Positions 8,656 through 16,664 of a DNA stretch of 64,000 nucleotides are shown in pieces. The stretch spans positions 2,696,448 through 2,760,447 of the forward strand of contig NZ_CP054475.1 in the NCBI RefSeq assembly GCF_025345565.1, read 5' to 3'. The first letter of the stretch is position 1. Every line of letters begins with the position of its first letter. The position numbers and the translations under genes are program-made. The DNA comes from Thalassolituus hydrocarboniclasticus. GTDB lineage: Bacteria > Pseudomonadota > Gammaproteobacteria > Pseudomonadales > Oceanobacteraceae. The notes under the pieces were generated by a model. It was not told where the DNA came from. It did not search any database and was given only the letters and a program-made list of their open reading frames with translations.

Positions 8656-9159
8656 CTACAGCTGCTCAAGCAGCTCCGGGCGGTAATCATCCACGCTCAC
8701 GGTCAGTCCCAGTCGCTCAATCTGCTTCTCCAGCTGGGCAATCTGAGTGTTCAGTTCATCCATGGTCAGCGTGTTATCTTCCAGCTGGTGCAGATGCTTT
8801 GAACCGTGCAGGAAATAGTACTGGATGGTCACCGCCAGCGGGTTATCGGCCTCCAGCGCAGCATTCAGCTTTGCACTGGCCCGGTAAATCCGGTTTAGCG
8901 CCTGCTTCAGGCGCCAGACGTACATAACCTCGGTCAGGGCCGGATGATCTTTAAAGCGGTTAATCAGTGCCGCAATCAAGATCGCGGCAGTTGCCACACC
9001 CGCGACATTGAGCCAGAAGTTGGACTCTGCACCGCCCCACAGGGCGATATACAGCGTTGAAAAGCCCAGCGACAGCACCAGCAGAGCAGCAACCAGTGCC
9101 GCCTGAAAACGGTTCAGATGTTTTTTAAAGCGGGCTTTATCAATGTTCTCAAGTTTCAT
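8656..9159 (-). CDS. DUF3087-like membrane protein
   Basis: I place the start at ATG 9159, with AGGAG six bases upstream, giving 167 aa. A longer in-frame reading to 9351 runs through the upstream regulator gene and is not supported. Two membrane segments lie at about residues 16-36 and 46-64, followed by a helical cytosolic tail rich in Gln, Leu and Glu. The opening (MKLENIDKARFKKHLNRF) and topology match DUF3087 proteins. Function is unknown. It starts two bases after the ArsR-type regulator stops and is probably co-transcribed with it. Confidence 0.75.
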   Translation of the reverse strand: MKLENIDKARFKKHLNRFQAALVAALLVLSLGFSTLYIALWGGAESNFWLNVAGVATAAILIAALINRFKDHPALTEVMYVWRLKQALNRIYRASAKLNAALEADNPLAVTIQYYFLHGSKHLHQLEDNTLTMDELNTQIAQLEKQIERLGLTVSVDDYRPELLEQL

Positions 9160-9161
9160 GT

Positions 9162-9515
9162 TTACTCCTGCGACGACAGCGGACGAAAGAAATCGCCCAG
9201 CTCGCGGTATACATCTTCGTTTAAAAAACAGGACACATATTTGCCCTGTTTTTCGACCCGGATCAGCCCGGCATCCACCAGCGCTTTTACGTGATGAGAG
9301 ACGGTCGGCGCACCAATGCTGAGCTTGCCGATAAAGTCGGCCACGCCACAACCAGCCGCCGGGGCCGGTAAGCCGCTGCGGCTGTGCTCTGCTGAGAGTT
9401 GTTCCGCCTGATGATGACGCACCACTTCCAGGTACATCTGCAAACGGTTGGGATGAGCCAGTGCTTTAAAGGCATCGGCCAGCAGGTTCACCCCTTTATC
9501 GGTCAGTCGGCACAT
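9162..9515 (-). CDS. ArsR/SmtB-family transcriptional regulator
   Basis: The winged-helix repressor of about 117 aa contains FKALAHPNRLQMYLEVV and the recognition helix GAPTVSHHVKALVDAGLIRVEKQGKYV. A short Cys-bearing insertion (PAAGCGVADF) lies before the recognition helix. The start ATG 9515 (MCRLTDKGVNLL) is the best fit to family length; an upstream ATG at 9602 would run across the divergent promoter region. No clear metal-binding CxC motif is seen in the alpha-3 position, so the signal is unclear. It is divergent from an SDR gene and has inverted repeats in the shared promoter region. Confidence 0.85.
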   Translation of the reverse strand: MCRLTDKGVNLLADAFKALAHPNRLQMYLEVVRHHQAEQLSAEHSRSGLPAPAAGCGVADFIGKLSIGAPTVSHHVKALVDAGLIRVEKQGKYVSCFLNEDVYRELGDFFRPLSSQE

Positions 9516-9592
9516 AGATTCACTGTGAACATCCGGAAAGTGGGCGGCAGTGTACTTCAGCCTCCGTCGTTTTAACACGATGGCAGAATAAC

Positions 9593-9612
9593 ACTTTGAC
9601 AACGATCAAACT
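9593..9612. promoter_or_regulatory. Candidate ArsR-type operator 1
   Basis: The imperfect inverted repeat ACTTTGAC-aacg-ATCAAACT has core half-sites TTTGA and TCAAA. It lies in the divergent region between the ArsR regulator and the SDR gene. A second related palindrome is 38 bp away, which supports a regulator binding site. Confidence 0.45.
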
Positions 9613-9630
9613 GTTTCTTAGCATCCAGTC

Positions 9631-9650
9631 AGTTCGACGACTGTCAAACT
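9631..9650. promoter_or_regulatory. Candidate ArsR-type operator 2
   Basis: The inverted repeat AGTTCGAC-gact-GTCAAACT has one mismatch between the arms and shares its arm sequence with the repeat at 9593-9612. It sits about 50 bp before the SDR start codon, where a repressor would block that promoter. Confidence 0.5.
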
Positions 9651-9700
9651 ATAAACAACCGCAAAATAAAAATAAACGCATCAGCCAACGGAGTTCTGCC

Positions 9701-10483
9701 ATGTGCACCTTCCATAACAAAACCGCTCTGATAACCGGTGCCTCCAGTGGCATTGGCGAATCCTTTGCCCGCCAGCTGGCCGCCGCCGGTTGCCATCTGA
9801 TTCTGGTGGCACGGCGCGAAGACAAATTACTGGCGTTAAAACAGGAGCTGGAGCACAGCGCGGGCATCCGCGTACAGGTGATCAGCCAGGACCTGGCTCA
9901 GCCCGGCTCGGCCACAGAGTTGTTTCATAAAACTCAGGCGCTGCAGCTGCCCGTCGATCTGCTGATTAATAACGCCGGATTTGCCCAGCATGGCTATCTG
10001 CTGGACGTACCTATGCCGGTTCACAGCCAGATGATTCAGCTGATGGTCATCACCCTGACCGAGCTGACCTGGCTGTATGCCGCTGATATGAAACAGCGTG
10101 GCGGCGGCCATATTCTGCTGGTGTCGTCCCTGCTGGGCTTCTTACCCGGCCCGCAGTTTGCCAGCTACGCCGGCAGCAAAGCCTATGTACTCAACTTTGC
10201 CGAATCGCTGGCGCGGGAACTGCGCCCGCATAAGATTCATATCAGCGCGCTCTGCCCCGGCGGTACGGCCACCGAGTTTATGGATGTATCCGGACAGAAG
10301 ATTGAAGGACTGCGCACCCTCGCCATTATGAGCAGCGACTCGGTCGCACGCGCCGGTCTTAAAGGTGTAATAAAAGGCAAAGCCAGCGTTGTACCCGGAC
10401 TGCTGTACAAAGCCTCGGTGTTTGGCATCCGCTTTATTCCGCGACAACTGCAGGCTGTTTTCGGTGAAGCGGCAACCCGCTGA
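9701..10483 (+). CDS. Short-chain dehydrogenase/reductase (classical SDR)
   Basis: The start is ATG 9701 with CGGAG about seven bases upstream, giving 260 aa; the frame is open upstream to 9596 but without family similarity. The N-terminal cofactor motif TGASSGIGESFA (TGxxxGxG) and NNAGFAQ identify the Rossmann fold, and the catalytic set is Ser (VSSLLGFLPG) with YAGSKAYV (YxxxK). It reduces or oxidises a carbonyl/hydroxyl with NAD(P)H, with substrate not predictable. It resembles YqjQ/DltE-like SDRs (ALCPGGTATEF). It is transcribed divergently from the ArsR regulator, which probably controls it. Confidence 0.9.
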   Translation: MCTFHNKTALITGASSGIGESFARQLAAAGCHLILVARREDKLLALKQELEHSAGIRVQVISQDLAQPGSATELFHKTQALQLPVDLLINNAGFAQHGYLLDVPMPVHSQMIQLMVITLTELTWLYAADMKQRGGGHILLVSSLLGFLPGPQFASYAGSKAYVLNFAESLARELRPHKIHISALCPGGTATEFMDVSGQKIEGLRTLAIMSSDSVARAGLKGVIKGKASVVPGLLYKASVFGIRFIPRQLQAVFGEAATR

Positions 10484-10583
10484 GCAGGCAACGACAGAGT
10501 AACCAGCAATAGCTACGCCGTTAACGCGGCGTAACCAAAAGCTCTCTCCATCCGCCGACTTCTGGCACAAATGCCTCCTGCAA

Positions 10584-10605
10584 GCCTACCTACCAGTAGG
10601 TAGGC
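10584..10605. promoter_or_regulatory. Perfect 22-bp palindrome, probable TetR operator
   Basis: Perfect inverted arms GCCTACCTAC and GTAGGTAGGC flank a central CA, 42 bp upstream of the TetR-family gene. The position and symmetry are typical of an autoregulatory TetR operator that also controls the downstream Old Yellow Enzyme. Confidence 0.75.
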
Positions 10606-10647
10606 TAATCACAGTCGATACCAACAAACGCCCAGAGCGATGCCGCT

Positions 10648-11271
10648 ATGACCACAAAATCTGCCAATGCCCGCCAGACCCGTCAGCAGCTGATTGATGT
10701 TGGCGCCGACCTGCTCTGCCGCCGTGGTTATACCGGCTTCAGTTATCAGGATCTGGCGCGCGAACTGGGCATCAGTAAACCCAGCGTGCATCACCACTTC
10801 GCACAGAAAGCCGACCTGGGCCTGGCACTGTGCGACTGGACCGAACAATGGCTGCGTGATGGTTTCGCGCACTTTGATCAGCATGGGCACAACGCACCGG
10901 ACAAACTGCAGCGCTATCTGCGCGCCGCGGCCAAACATACCTTTAACGAACATAAGCAGTGCCCGCTCAGCGCCCTGCACAGCGATCTGGCGCAACTGCC
11001 GGATGCCATGCGCGCACGCCTGAGTGACCTAAGCCGGCTCGAAGTGGATTGGGTTGCTGCTGTATTCCGGCAGGGGCTAGCAGACGGAGAGCTGCAGGCT
11101 CCGGCCACCGCCAGTGCGCAAGAACTGGCGCAATTATTTATTTTTGCCTGCAAAGGCGCGCTGTATTACGCCCGCCTGTTAGGGCGTGAACACTTTGAGC
11201 AGAGTATGTCACTGCTGCTGCAACAATGGCTGCCGGATGCACAACCGGCGCAATCACGCACAACCCTTTAA
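10648..11271 (+). CDS. TetR/AcrR-family transcriptional regulator
   Basis: The 207-aa protein has an N-terminal TetR helix-turn-helix (LIDVGADLLCRRGYTGFSYQDLARELGISK split over residues 15-45, then PSVHHHFAQKADLG). The C-terminal ligand domain includes CPLSALHSDLAQLPDAMRA, the Cys-containing segment common in regulators of enone reductases. Such proteins (NemR/AcuR-like) often respond to electrophiles. It has a perfect palindrome in its promoter and lies 63 bp before an Old Yellow Enzyme gene, so it probably represses itself and that enzyme. Confidence 0.9.
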   Translation: MTTKSANARQTRQQLIDVGADLLCRRGYTGFSYQDLARELGISKPSVHHHFAQKADLGLALCDWTEQWLRDGFAHFDQHGHNAPDKLQRYLRAAAKHTFNEHKQCPLSALHSDLAQLPDAMRARLSDLSRLEVDWVAAVFRQGLADGELQAPATASAQELAQLFIFACKGALYYARLLGREHFEQSMSLLLQQWLPDAQPAQSRTTL

Positions 11272-11334
11272 CAATTTCCGACAACCTTTTAACCATTTCC
11301 GAAACAGTAAAAAACAGCCAACAGGAATACCGAT

Positions 11335-12462
11335 ATGAGCAATGTCCACGGCGCCGTCAGCGCCCTGTTTGAACCCATCACCCTCGGCCCGCTGCAACTG
11401 AGCAACCGTATTGTTATGGCTCCGATGACCCGCACCTATTCGCCGGGCAATATCCCTAATGAGCTGGTCGCTGCCTACTACGCCCGCCGCGCCGAAAATG
11501 AAGTCGGACTGATCATTACCGAAGGCACCTGTGTCGGCCATAAAGCCGCTAATGGCTATCCGCGCGTTCCTTTTATTTATGGTGAAGACGCACTGGCCGG
11601 CTGGAAAAAAGTGGTCGATGCAGTACACGCCAAAGGCGGCAAAATCGCTCCACAGCTGTGGCACGTAGGCGCCATTCGTAAAGAAGGCGTGGAGCCTGAT
11701 CCGTCAGTGCCGGGTTACAGCCCGTCCGGTCTGGTCAAAGCCGGTAAAGAAAATGGCGTAGCCATGAGCAAAGAAGATATTCAGGAAGTGATTGAAGCCT
11801 TCGCTCAGGCGGCTGAAGATTCCAAACGCATTGGCTTTGATGCGGTGGAAGTACACGGCGCCCACGGTTATTTAATCGACCAGTTCTTCTGGGAAGGCTC
11901 TAACCAGCGTACTGACGAATACGGCGGTGATCTGGTTGCCCGTACCCGTTTCGCCTGCGAAATTGTCTCTGCCATCCGCGACCGTGTTGGTCCGGATTTC
12001 CCGATTATTTTCCGTTTCTCCCAGTGGAAACAGCAGGATTACAGCGCCCGTCTGTGTGAAACCCCGGAAGAACTGGAAGCCTTCCTAAAGCCATTGGTCG
12101 AAGCCGGTGTCGATATTTTCCACTGTTCAACCCGCCGTTTCTGGGAAAAAGAATTTGCAGGTTCCGACCTGAATCTGGCCGGCTGGACCAAAAAAATCAC
12201 CGGTAAGCCGGTGATTACCGTCGGTTCTGTTGGCCTGAATGCCAGCTTTATTGATGAAGACAAACGCGACATGGTTGACGCCTCCGGTGTTGCCACCGCC
12301 TCCATCGATGAACTTGGCCAGCGCATGGCAACCGGTGAGTTTGAACTGGTGGCCGTTGGCCGCGCACTGCTGCAGGACCCTGAGTGGGTACTGAAAGTAA
12401 AAGCAGGCCGCTATGACGAACTGGAAGACTACGATAAAAAATCGTTAATGCAGCTGGTGTAA
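11335..12462 (+). CDS. Old Yellow Enzyme-family FMN alkene reductase (NemA-like)
   Basis: The 375-aa TIM-barrel flavoenzyme reduces activated C=C bonds of enones and maleimides, and often nitro-compounds, with NAD(P)H. Visible signatures are LFEPITLGPLQLSNRIVMAP at the N-terminus, QLWHVGA, VHGAHGYLIDQF (His-Ala-His/Asn type substrate site), and VAVGRALLQDPEWVLK for phosphate binding of FMN. Start ATG 11335 is preceded by AGGA. It is downstream of the TetR gene in the same direction and closed by a strong terminator. Confidence 0.93.
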   Translation: MSNVHGAVSALFEPITLGPLQLSNRIVMAPMTRTYSPGNIPNELVAAYYARRAENEVGLIITEGTCVGHKAANGYPRVPFIYGEDALAGWKKVVDAVHAKGGKIAPQLWHVGAIRKEGVEPDPSVPGYSPSGLVKAGKENGVAMSKEDIQEVIEAFAQAAEDSKRIGFDAVEVHGAHGYLIDQFFWEGSNQRTDEYGGDLVARTRFACEIVSAIRDRVGPDFPIIFRFSQWKQQDYSARLCETPEELEAFLKPLVEAGVDIFHCSTRRFWEKEFAGSDLNLAGWTKKITGKPVITVGSVGLNASFIDEDKRDMVDASGVATASIDELGQRMATGEFELVAVGRALLQDPEWVLKVKAGRYDELEDYDKKSLMQLV

Positions 12463-12482
12463 ATACCACGCAGATAACACAG

Positions 12483-12512
12483 AACGGACCTTATTTAAGG
12501 TCCGTTTTTTTA
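12483..12512 (+). terminator. Intrinsic terminator after the Old Yellow Enzyme gene
   Basis: The hairpin AACGGACCTTA-TT-TAAGGTCCGTT is followed by T-rich sequence, 20 bp past the stop codon. Confidence 0.9.
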
Positions 12513-12609
12513 TTTATTCAAAGCAACTATACATCAGCCTTTTCCGGCATTGACCAATGCCCTGTCCAGCGGCATAGTTTTGCCCACTCTCACGCCGAAC
12601 GGACATGCA

Positions 12610-13308
12610 ATGAACTGGATATTCAACAACCTCTTCAGCATTATTCTGGCCATTATTATTATCAGCCTGGGCTGGAAACTATGGCGTAAAATCGCCATTA
12701 AATTGCGTGCCCGGCATATACAGAATTATGCCTTTCCCGGCACCTTAAAACGCAAGGTGGCACAGCGCTACCCCCATCTGGACGAAGCTCAGCTGGCGCT
12801 GGTAATCGACGGACTGCGCGAATATTTTCAGATCTGTAATATCGCCGGACGCAAACCCGTTGCCATGCCCTCGCAGGTGGTCGACCTCGCCTGGCATGAA
12901 TTTATTCTGTTTACCCGAAGATATCAGGAATTCTGCCGCGCCGCTTTTGGTCGTTTTCTTCACCACACACCAGCCGAAGCCATGAGTACGCCCACCACTG
13001 CAGCGAATGGCATTAAACGCGCCTGGCGTATAGCCTGCGCCCGGGAATGGCTGTCAGCCAAACAGCCCAGCAAACTGCCGTTGCTGTTTGCGCTTGATGC
13101 CCAGCTGAATATTGATGACGGATTTTTTTACCAGCTCAATTGTCAGATGGCAGCCACTGGCACAAACAAGAAAACGCAAAATGACACAACGCCCTACTGT
13201 GCCAGCCATATTGGCTGCGCTTCCGGTTGCTCCGGCAGTGGCGGCTGCACCAGCAGTTGTTCATCCGCTTCCGACAGCGGTTGCAGCAGCGGCTGCGGTG
13301 GTGATTAA
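12610..13308 (+). CDS. Glycine-rich-domain-like membrane-anchored protein with Cys/Gly/Ser tail
   Basis: The start is probably ATG 12610, giving 232 aa; an in-frame upstream start at 12550 adds no family-like sequence. A membrane anchor at about residues 8-25 is followed by a soluble domain with VVDLAWHEFILFTRRYQEFC and FGRFLHHTPAE, matching the GRDP-like (PF07173-type) pattern of W-H-x-F and H-H-T-P. The last 40 residues form a tail of repeated GCSSG, GSGGC and SCSSA units with about ten cysteines. The molecular role is unknown. The tail could bind metal or be processed, which is inference only. Confidence 0.65.
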   Translation: MNWIFNNLFSIILAIIIISLGWKLWRKIAIKLRARHIQNYAFPGTLKRKVAQRYPHLDEAQLALVIDGLREYFQICNIAGRKPVAMPSQVVDLAWHEFILFTRRYQEFCRAAFGRFLHHTPAEAMSTPTTAANGIKRAWRIACAREWLSAKQPSKLPLLFALDAQLNIDDGFFYQLNCQMAATGTNKKTQNDTTPYCASHIGCASGCSGSGGCTSSCSSASDSGCSSGCGGD

Positions 13309-13365
13309 ACAGCAGCACTTTCGAGCAAGGTTCAATACAAAAGAATCGACGTTAAGGAATACACC

Positions 13366-13578
13366 ATGTTAACCGACACGACCGCACTGTTTCTGTCTCT
13401 GATTTTCGGCTCCATTGGTTTTGGTTATTTTATTTACGGTAAGCGTCAAAGCCATAAAATCGCACTGTGGAGCGGCGTTGCCCTGATGATTTACCCCTAC
13501 TTTGTATCTAATCACTACGCCATGGTGATGACCGGAATTGGCCTGATGCTGGTGCCCAGATTTTTACGTCTGGACTAA
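13366..13578 (+). CDS. Small membrane protein, 70 aa, conserved hypothetical
   Basis: The 70-aa protein has two hydrophobic helices (about residues 6-24 and 33-62) with the linker YGKRQSHK. Start ATG 13366 has AAGGA upstream. It follows the GRDP-like gene by 57 bp on the same strand and probably shares its transcript. Its last 71 bp overlap the 3' end of the convergent EamA gene. Function is unknown. Confidence 0.7.
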   Translation: MLTDTTALFLSLIFGSIGFGYFIYGKRQSHKIALWSGVALMIYPYFVSNHYAMVMTGIGLMLVPRFLRLD

Positions 13579-14482
13579 CCGCGGCACTCATACTGTCCAG
13601 CAATGCTGCGCTCATAATACAGACGCAACCCAGCCAGCCCCATACACTCAACTGCGCTTCTCCCAGCCACCAGGCCGTTAATACCGCGGTGACCAGTTCC
13701 ATAATAATAATCAGCGACGAGCGGCTGGCAGGTAAATGACTGACTCCCCATTGCGACCCGAAAGACACCGCCAGAAGCCAGGTTGCGCCGTACAGCATGG
13801 CCAGCCAAACGGCGCTTGCCGATACCTGCAACAGCTGATCGGCATTAACTGTACCTGCCTGCCAAAGCCAGCTCAGCAACATAAAAAATGCGGCTCCCAG
13901 CAACATACTTTCTGCTTTTAATACCAGCGCAACCTGCTGCCCTTTACGGAATAAAATATTATTCGCTGCATAGGTAAAACCGGCAATCAGCCCCAGAGTA
14001 TCGCCTGTTCCCCAGGGCGTTTTCAGTAAGTTCGTCTGCCAGTCGCTACCCGGCTGAATCCCCGCAACCAGCACCACGCCCAATAAAGCCAGCACAATCA
14101 TCAGCGCTTTGCCGGCACTGACGGTCTCATGCAGAAATAATCGTCCAAGTAAGGTGCTCCACACAGGTAACAGATAAAACAGCACCATTACCCGCACCAC
14201 ATTGCCTTCCAGCAGCGCCAGCGAAAAACTGGCATTGGCCAGACCACCGACCAGAAATATTCCTGCTAACAACGCTTTATTCTGCTGCCAGTGCGCCAGT
14301 ACCCTGTGCCACTGACGCCACAGGATCACCGCGCTCAGAACACTGGCCACACTGTACGCCAGTAGCAGCAGTAATGAATGACTGATTCCGGCGTTTTCAA
14401 TAGCGTTCAGTGGTATCCAGGCACTGCCCCAGAGAACCGACGCCAGAAACAGCACCGCCGCAGGATTCAGAAATTCACGCAT
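13508..14482 (-). CDS. EamA/DMT-family transporter
   Basis: The start is ATG 14482 with GGGGAG six bases upstream, giving 324 aa; an upstream in-frame start at 14503 is weaker. Ten hydrophobic segments in two EamA repeats are visible, the first with ASVLWGSAWIPLNAI. These inner-membrane drug/metabolite transporters export small metabolites, with substrate not predictable. The C-terminal 25 residues are polar and their codons overlap the 3' end of the convergent 70-aa gene. It is divergent from the guanidine operon but has no obvious link to it. Confidence 0.88.
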   Translation of the reverse strand: MREFLNPAAVLFLASVLWGSAWIPLNAIENAGISHSLLLLLAYSVASVLSAVILWRQWHRVLAHWQQNKALLAGIFLVGGLANASFSLALLEGNVVRVMVLFYLLPVWSTLLGRLFLHETVSAGKALMIVLALLGVVLVAGIQPGSDWQTNLLKTPWGTGDTLGLIAGFTYAANNILFRKGQQVALVLKAESMLLGAAFFMLLSWLWQAGTVNADQLLQVSASAVWLAMLYGATWLLAVSFGSQWGVSHLPASRSSLIIIMELVTAVLTAWWLGEAQLSVWGWLGCVCIMSAALLDSMSAAVSPDVKIWAPASGQFRSSPWRSD

Positions 14483-14646
14483 ACATACTCCCCGAAGCAC
14501 CAAAACAAAACATGCGGATAAAAACTGCCCTTTAATGCGGCATAATTTTCTGTTTCAGATTTATTGATATGTTTCTCGCCCGACAATTTAGGGCATTTCT
14601 GTATGCCCTGTGCGCAAAAATCATTCATTTCCGTGCTTTGTAAGAA

Positions 14647-14663
14647 TTGGCACACCATTCGCA
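14647..14663 (+). promoter_or_regulatory. Candidate sigma-54 promoter of guanidine operon 1
   Basis: TTGGCACACCATTCGCA matches the -24/-12 consensus with a strong TTGGCAC and the required ten bases between GG and GC; the -12 element is TCGC instead of TTGC. The predicted start is about 14675, some 60 nt before the riboswitch core. A 7-bp-arm palindrome (AGGGCAT/ATGCCCT, 14590-14609) lies 40 bp upstream. Confidence 0.5.
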
Positions 14664-14730
14664 AATACCGTTGAGATGCGAAAACAATGGGGTGTTCTGC
14701 ATCGCTCGCGGAATTGCTACACTGAGTTCC

Positions 14731-14846
14731 GTTAATAGGTCGCTAGGGTTCCGGTTTGTGTTGTTAAACACGAACGACTGGTCCGAGAGCAACCGACCTC
14801 AGCCGCGTGCGGGGGTTACACGGAGGGATAAAAGCCCGGGAGATCA
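14731..14846 (+). ncRNA. Guanidine-I riboswitch (ykkC RNA), copy 1
   Basis: The conserved ykkC blocks appear in order with normal spacing: GTCGCTAGGGTTCCGG, then TGGTCCGAGAGCAACCGACC, then ACGGAGGGATAAAAGCCCGG followed by GAGA. The two outer blocks frame a variable P1b-type stem (TTGTGTTGTTAAACACGAA region). This RNA binds guanidinium and turns on downstream genes. It ends about 75 nt before an ABC permease, in agreement with the carboxylase-type guanidine operon it heads. The same motif recurs at 43112-43227. Confidence 0.95.
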
Positions 14847-14920
14847 CTGGAACATTCGCTCAGGCCAGCCTGTGCAATGCCCCTTGTATCCGCTCCGTTA
14901 ACCCGAACAGGAGTGCGCTT

Positions 14921-15733
14921 ATGCGCCGGCTGATTAATCAGAGAATTTCCCGCCCACTGGCTTTTTTTCTGGGCGCCCTGCCCTTCATTATCGCCATCCT
15001 GCTCTATATGGCAGCCTCAACCGAGCGCCTGAGCGACAATCCGAACGACAAATTACTGCCTGCCTTCAGCACCATGGGCGATACCCTGCTGCGCATGGCG
15101 ACCGAAGAAAATAAACGCAGCGGCGATATTCTGCTCTGGGTCGATACCCTCGCCAGCCTTGAACGCCTTGCCATGGGCGTTGGTATCAGTGCAACGATTG
15201 CTCTGTTATTTGGTTTAACGCTGGGTGCCCTGCCGCTGCTGCGCGCAAATTTATCACCCTTTACCACCGCCATCTCGATGGTGCCGCCCATGGCCCTGCT
15301 GCCGGTACTGTTTATTGTTTTCGGCCTCGGTGAAGTATCGAAAGTGGTACTGATTGTGATTGGTATCACGCCATATTTAATCCGCGAATTACAAAGCCGC
15401 GTATCGGAGCTCCCGACCGAACAGTGGATCAAGGCACAGACGCTGGGCGCCAACAGCTGGCAATTAATGCTGCGCATGGTGCTGCCGCAAATGCTGCCAC
15501 GCCTGGTCGATGCGCTGCGCCTGTCGATGGGAGCTGCCTGGTTATTTTTAATTGCCGCCGAAGCCATCGCCTCGACCGAAGGGCTTGGTTACCGGATTTT
15601 TCTGGTACGCCGTTATATGGCAATGGACGTCATCCTGCCTTATGTGGTGTGGATCAGCCTGCTGGCGATTATTTCTGATCAGTTACTGAAGCAACTGAAC
15701 CGCAAATTATTCCCCTGGTATCAGCCGCAATAA
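14921..15733 (+). CDS. Guanidine/urea-type ABC transporter permease
   Basis: The start is ATG 14921 with CAGGAG upstream, giving 270 aa; an open frame back to 14807 lies inside the riboswitch. It is a TauC/SsuC-like inner-membrane permease with about six helices and the EAA loop WIKAQTLGANSWQLMLRMVL near residue 175, which contacts the ATPase. It is the first gene after guanidine-I riboswitch 1. In this operon type the importer is annotated as urea-carboxylase-associated, but riboswitch control points to guanidine. The cognate binding protein is not here but at 43310-44371. Confidence 0.9.
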   Translation: MRRLINQRISRPLAFFLGALPFIIAILLYMAASTERLSDNPNDKLLPAFSTMGDTLLRMATEENKRSGDILLWVDTLASLERLAMGVGISATIALLFGLTLGALPLLRANLSPFTTAISMVPPMALLPVLFIVFGLGEVSKVVLIVIGITPYLIRELQSRVSELPTEQWIKAQTLGANSWQLMLRMVLPQMLPRLVDALRLSMGAAWLFLIAAEAIASTEGLGYRIFLVRRYMAMDVILPYVVWISLLAIISDQLLKQLNRKLFPWYQPQ

Positions 15734-15778
15734 ATGCACTGATCTTCAGACGCAGGATAACCACAAGGTGGAATATGT

Positions 15779-16642
15779 ATGAGTTTTATCGAATTTAAAA
15801 AAGTCAGCAAAACCTACGGCGATCAGCCGGTGCTGGACAATATCAATCTGAGCGTTAAAAAAGGCGAATTTGTGACCATGGTCGGAGCATCCGGCTGCGG
15901 CAAATCGACCTTTCTGAAAATGCTTTCCGGTCAGGAAAGCGCCAGTAAAGGCCAGTGCCTGCTGGATGGTCAGCCATTAACCGACGAGCCCAGTGTCGAC
16001 CGCGGCATTGTGTTTCAGAAATACTCGGTATTCCCCCATCTGAGCGTGCTGGACAACGTCATTCTCGGGCTGGAATTTGCCCAGAGTAAATTGCTGGCCC
16101 GCCTGTTTGGTAAAGCCCGCGCTCAGGCCAAAGAGAAAGCCATGAATCTGTTGCAGCGGGTAGGACTGCACAGCGCCGCCAATAAGTATCCACATGAACT
16201 TTCCGGTGGTATGCAGCAGCGTCTGGCCATTGCTCAGGCATTAATTAAAGAGCCAAAAATCCTGCTACTGGACGAGCCCTTCGGCGCCCTTGATCCGGGT
16301 ATCCGTGCCGATATGCACCAGTTAATTCTGGATTTATGGCAGCAAACCGGCACCACTATTTTTATGGTCACCCACGATATTGGTGAGGGTTTTTATCTCG
16401 GCAGCCGTTTATTGGTATTCGATAAAATCCGCCATGATCCTATGGCTCCCAATGCCTGGGGGGCGACCATTACCTACGATTTAAAACTGAACCTGGCCAA
16501 TCATGGCCAGCTGGCCAAAAGCGGCGACAGCGCTCAGGAACATTCTTTATACAACGATATTCAGCACTCCGTTCATGCCACAGCCCGTGTGCAGGACGAG
16601 GCAGGCCCAAGCATTGGAATAAGTACCGGAGTAGGTGCCTGA
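15779..16642 (+). CDS. Guanidine/urea-type ABC transporter ATPase
   Basis: The 287-aa protein has Walker A GASGCGKST (residues 36-44), signature LSGGMQQRLAIAQAL, Walker B LLLDEPFGALD and switch VTHDIGEGF. It powers the permease upstream. The C-terminal extension of about 70 residues beginning DKIRHDPMAPNAWGATITYD is characteristic of the urea-carboxylase-linked ATPase subgroup rather than TauB/SsuB. It starts 45 bp after the permease, with AAGGTGG before the ATG, and ends 22 bp before the deiminase-type gene. Confidence 0.92.
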   Translation: MSFIEFKKVSKTYGDQPVLDNINLSVKKGEFVTMVGASGCGKSTFLKMLSGQESASKGQCLLDGQPLTDEPSVDRGIVFQKYSVFPHLSVLDNVILGLEFAQSKLLARLFGKARAQAKEKAMNLLQRVGLHSAANKYPHELSGGMQQRLAIAQALIKEPKILLLDEPFGALDPGIRADMHQLILDLWQQTGTTIFMVTHDIGEGFYLGSRLLVFDKIRHDPMAPNAWGATITYDLKLNLANHGQLAKSGDSAQEHSLYNDIQHSVHATARVQDEAGPSIGISTGVGA

Positions 16643-16664
16643 ATAGGCGCCTGAAGGAGAACAT

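Noticed and set aside
14467-14664. 65-aa minus-strand frame before riboswitch 1
   Set aside because: It spans the EamA promoter and the sigma-54-like element and has no coding character.
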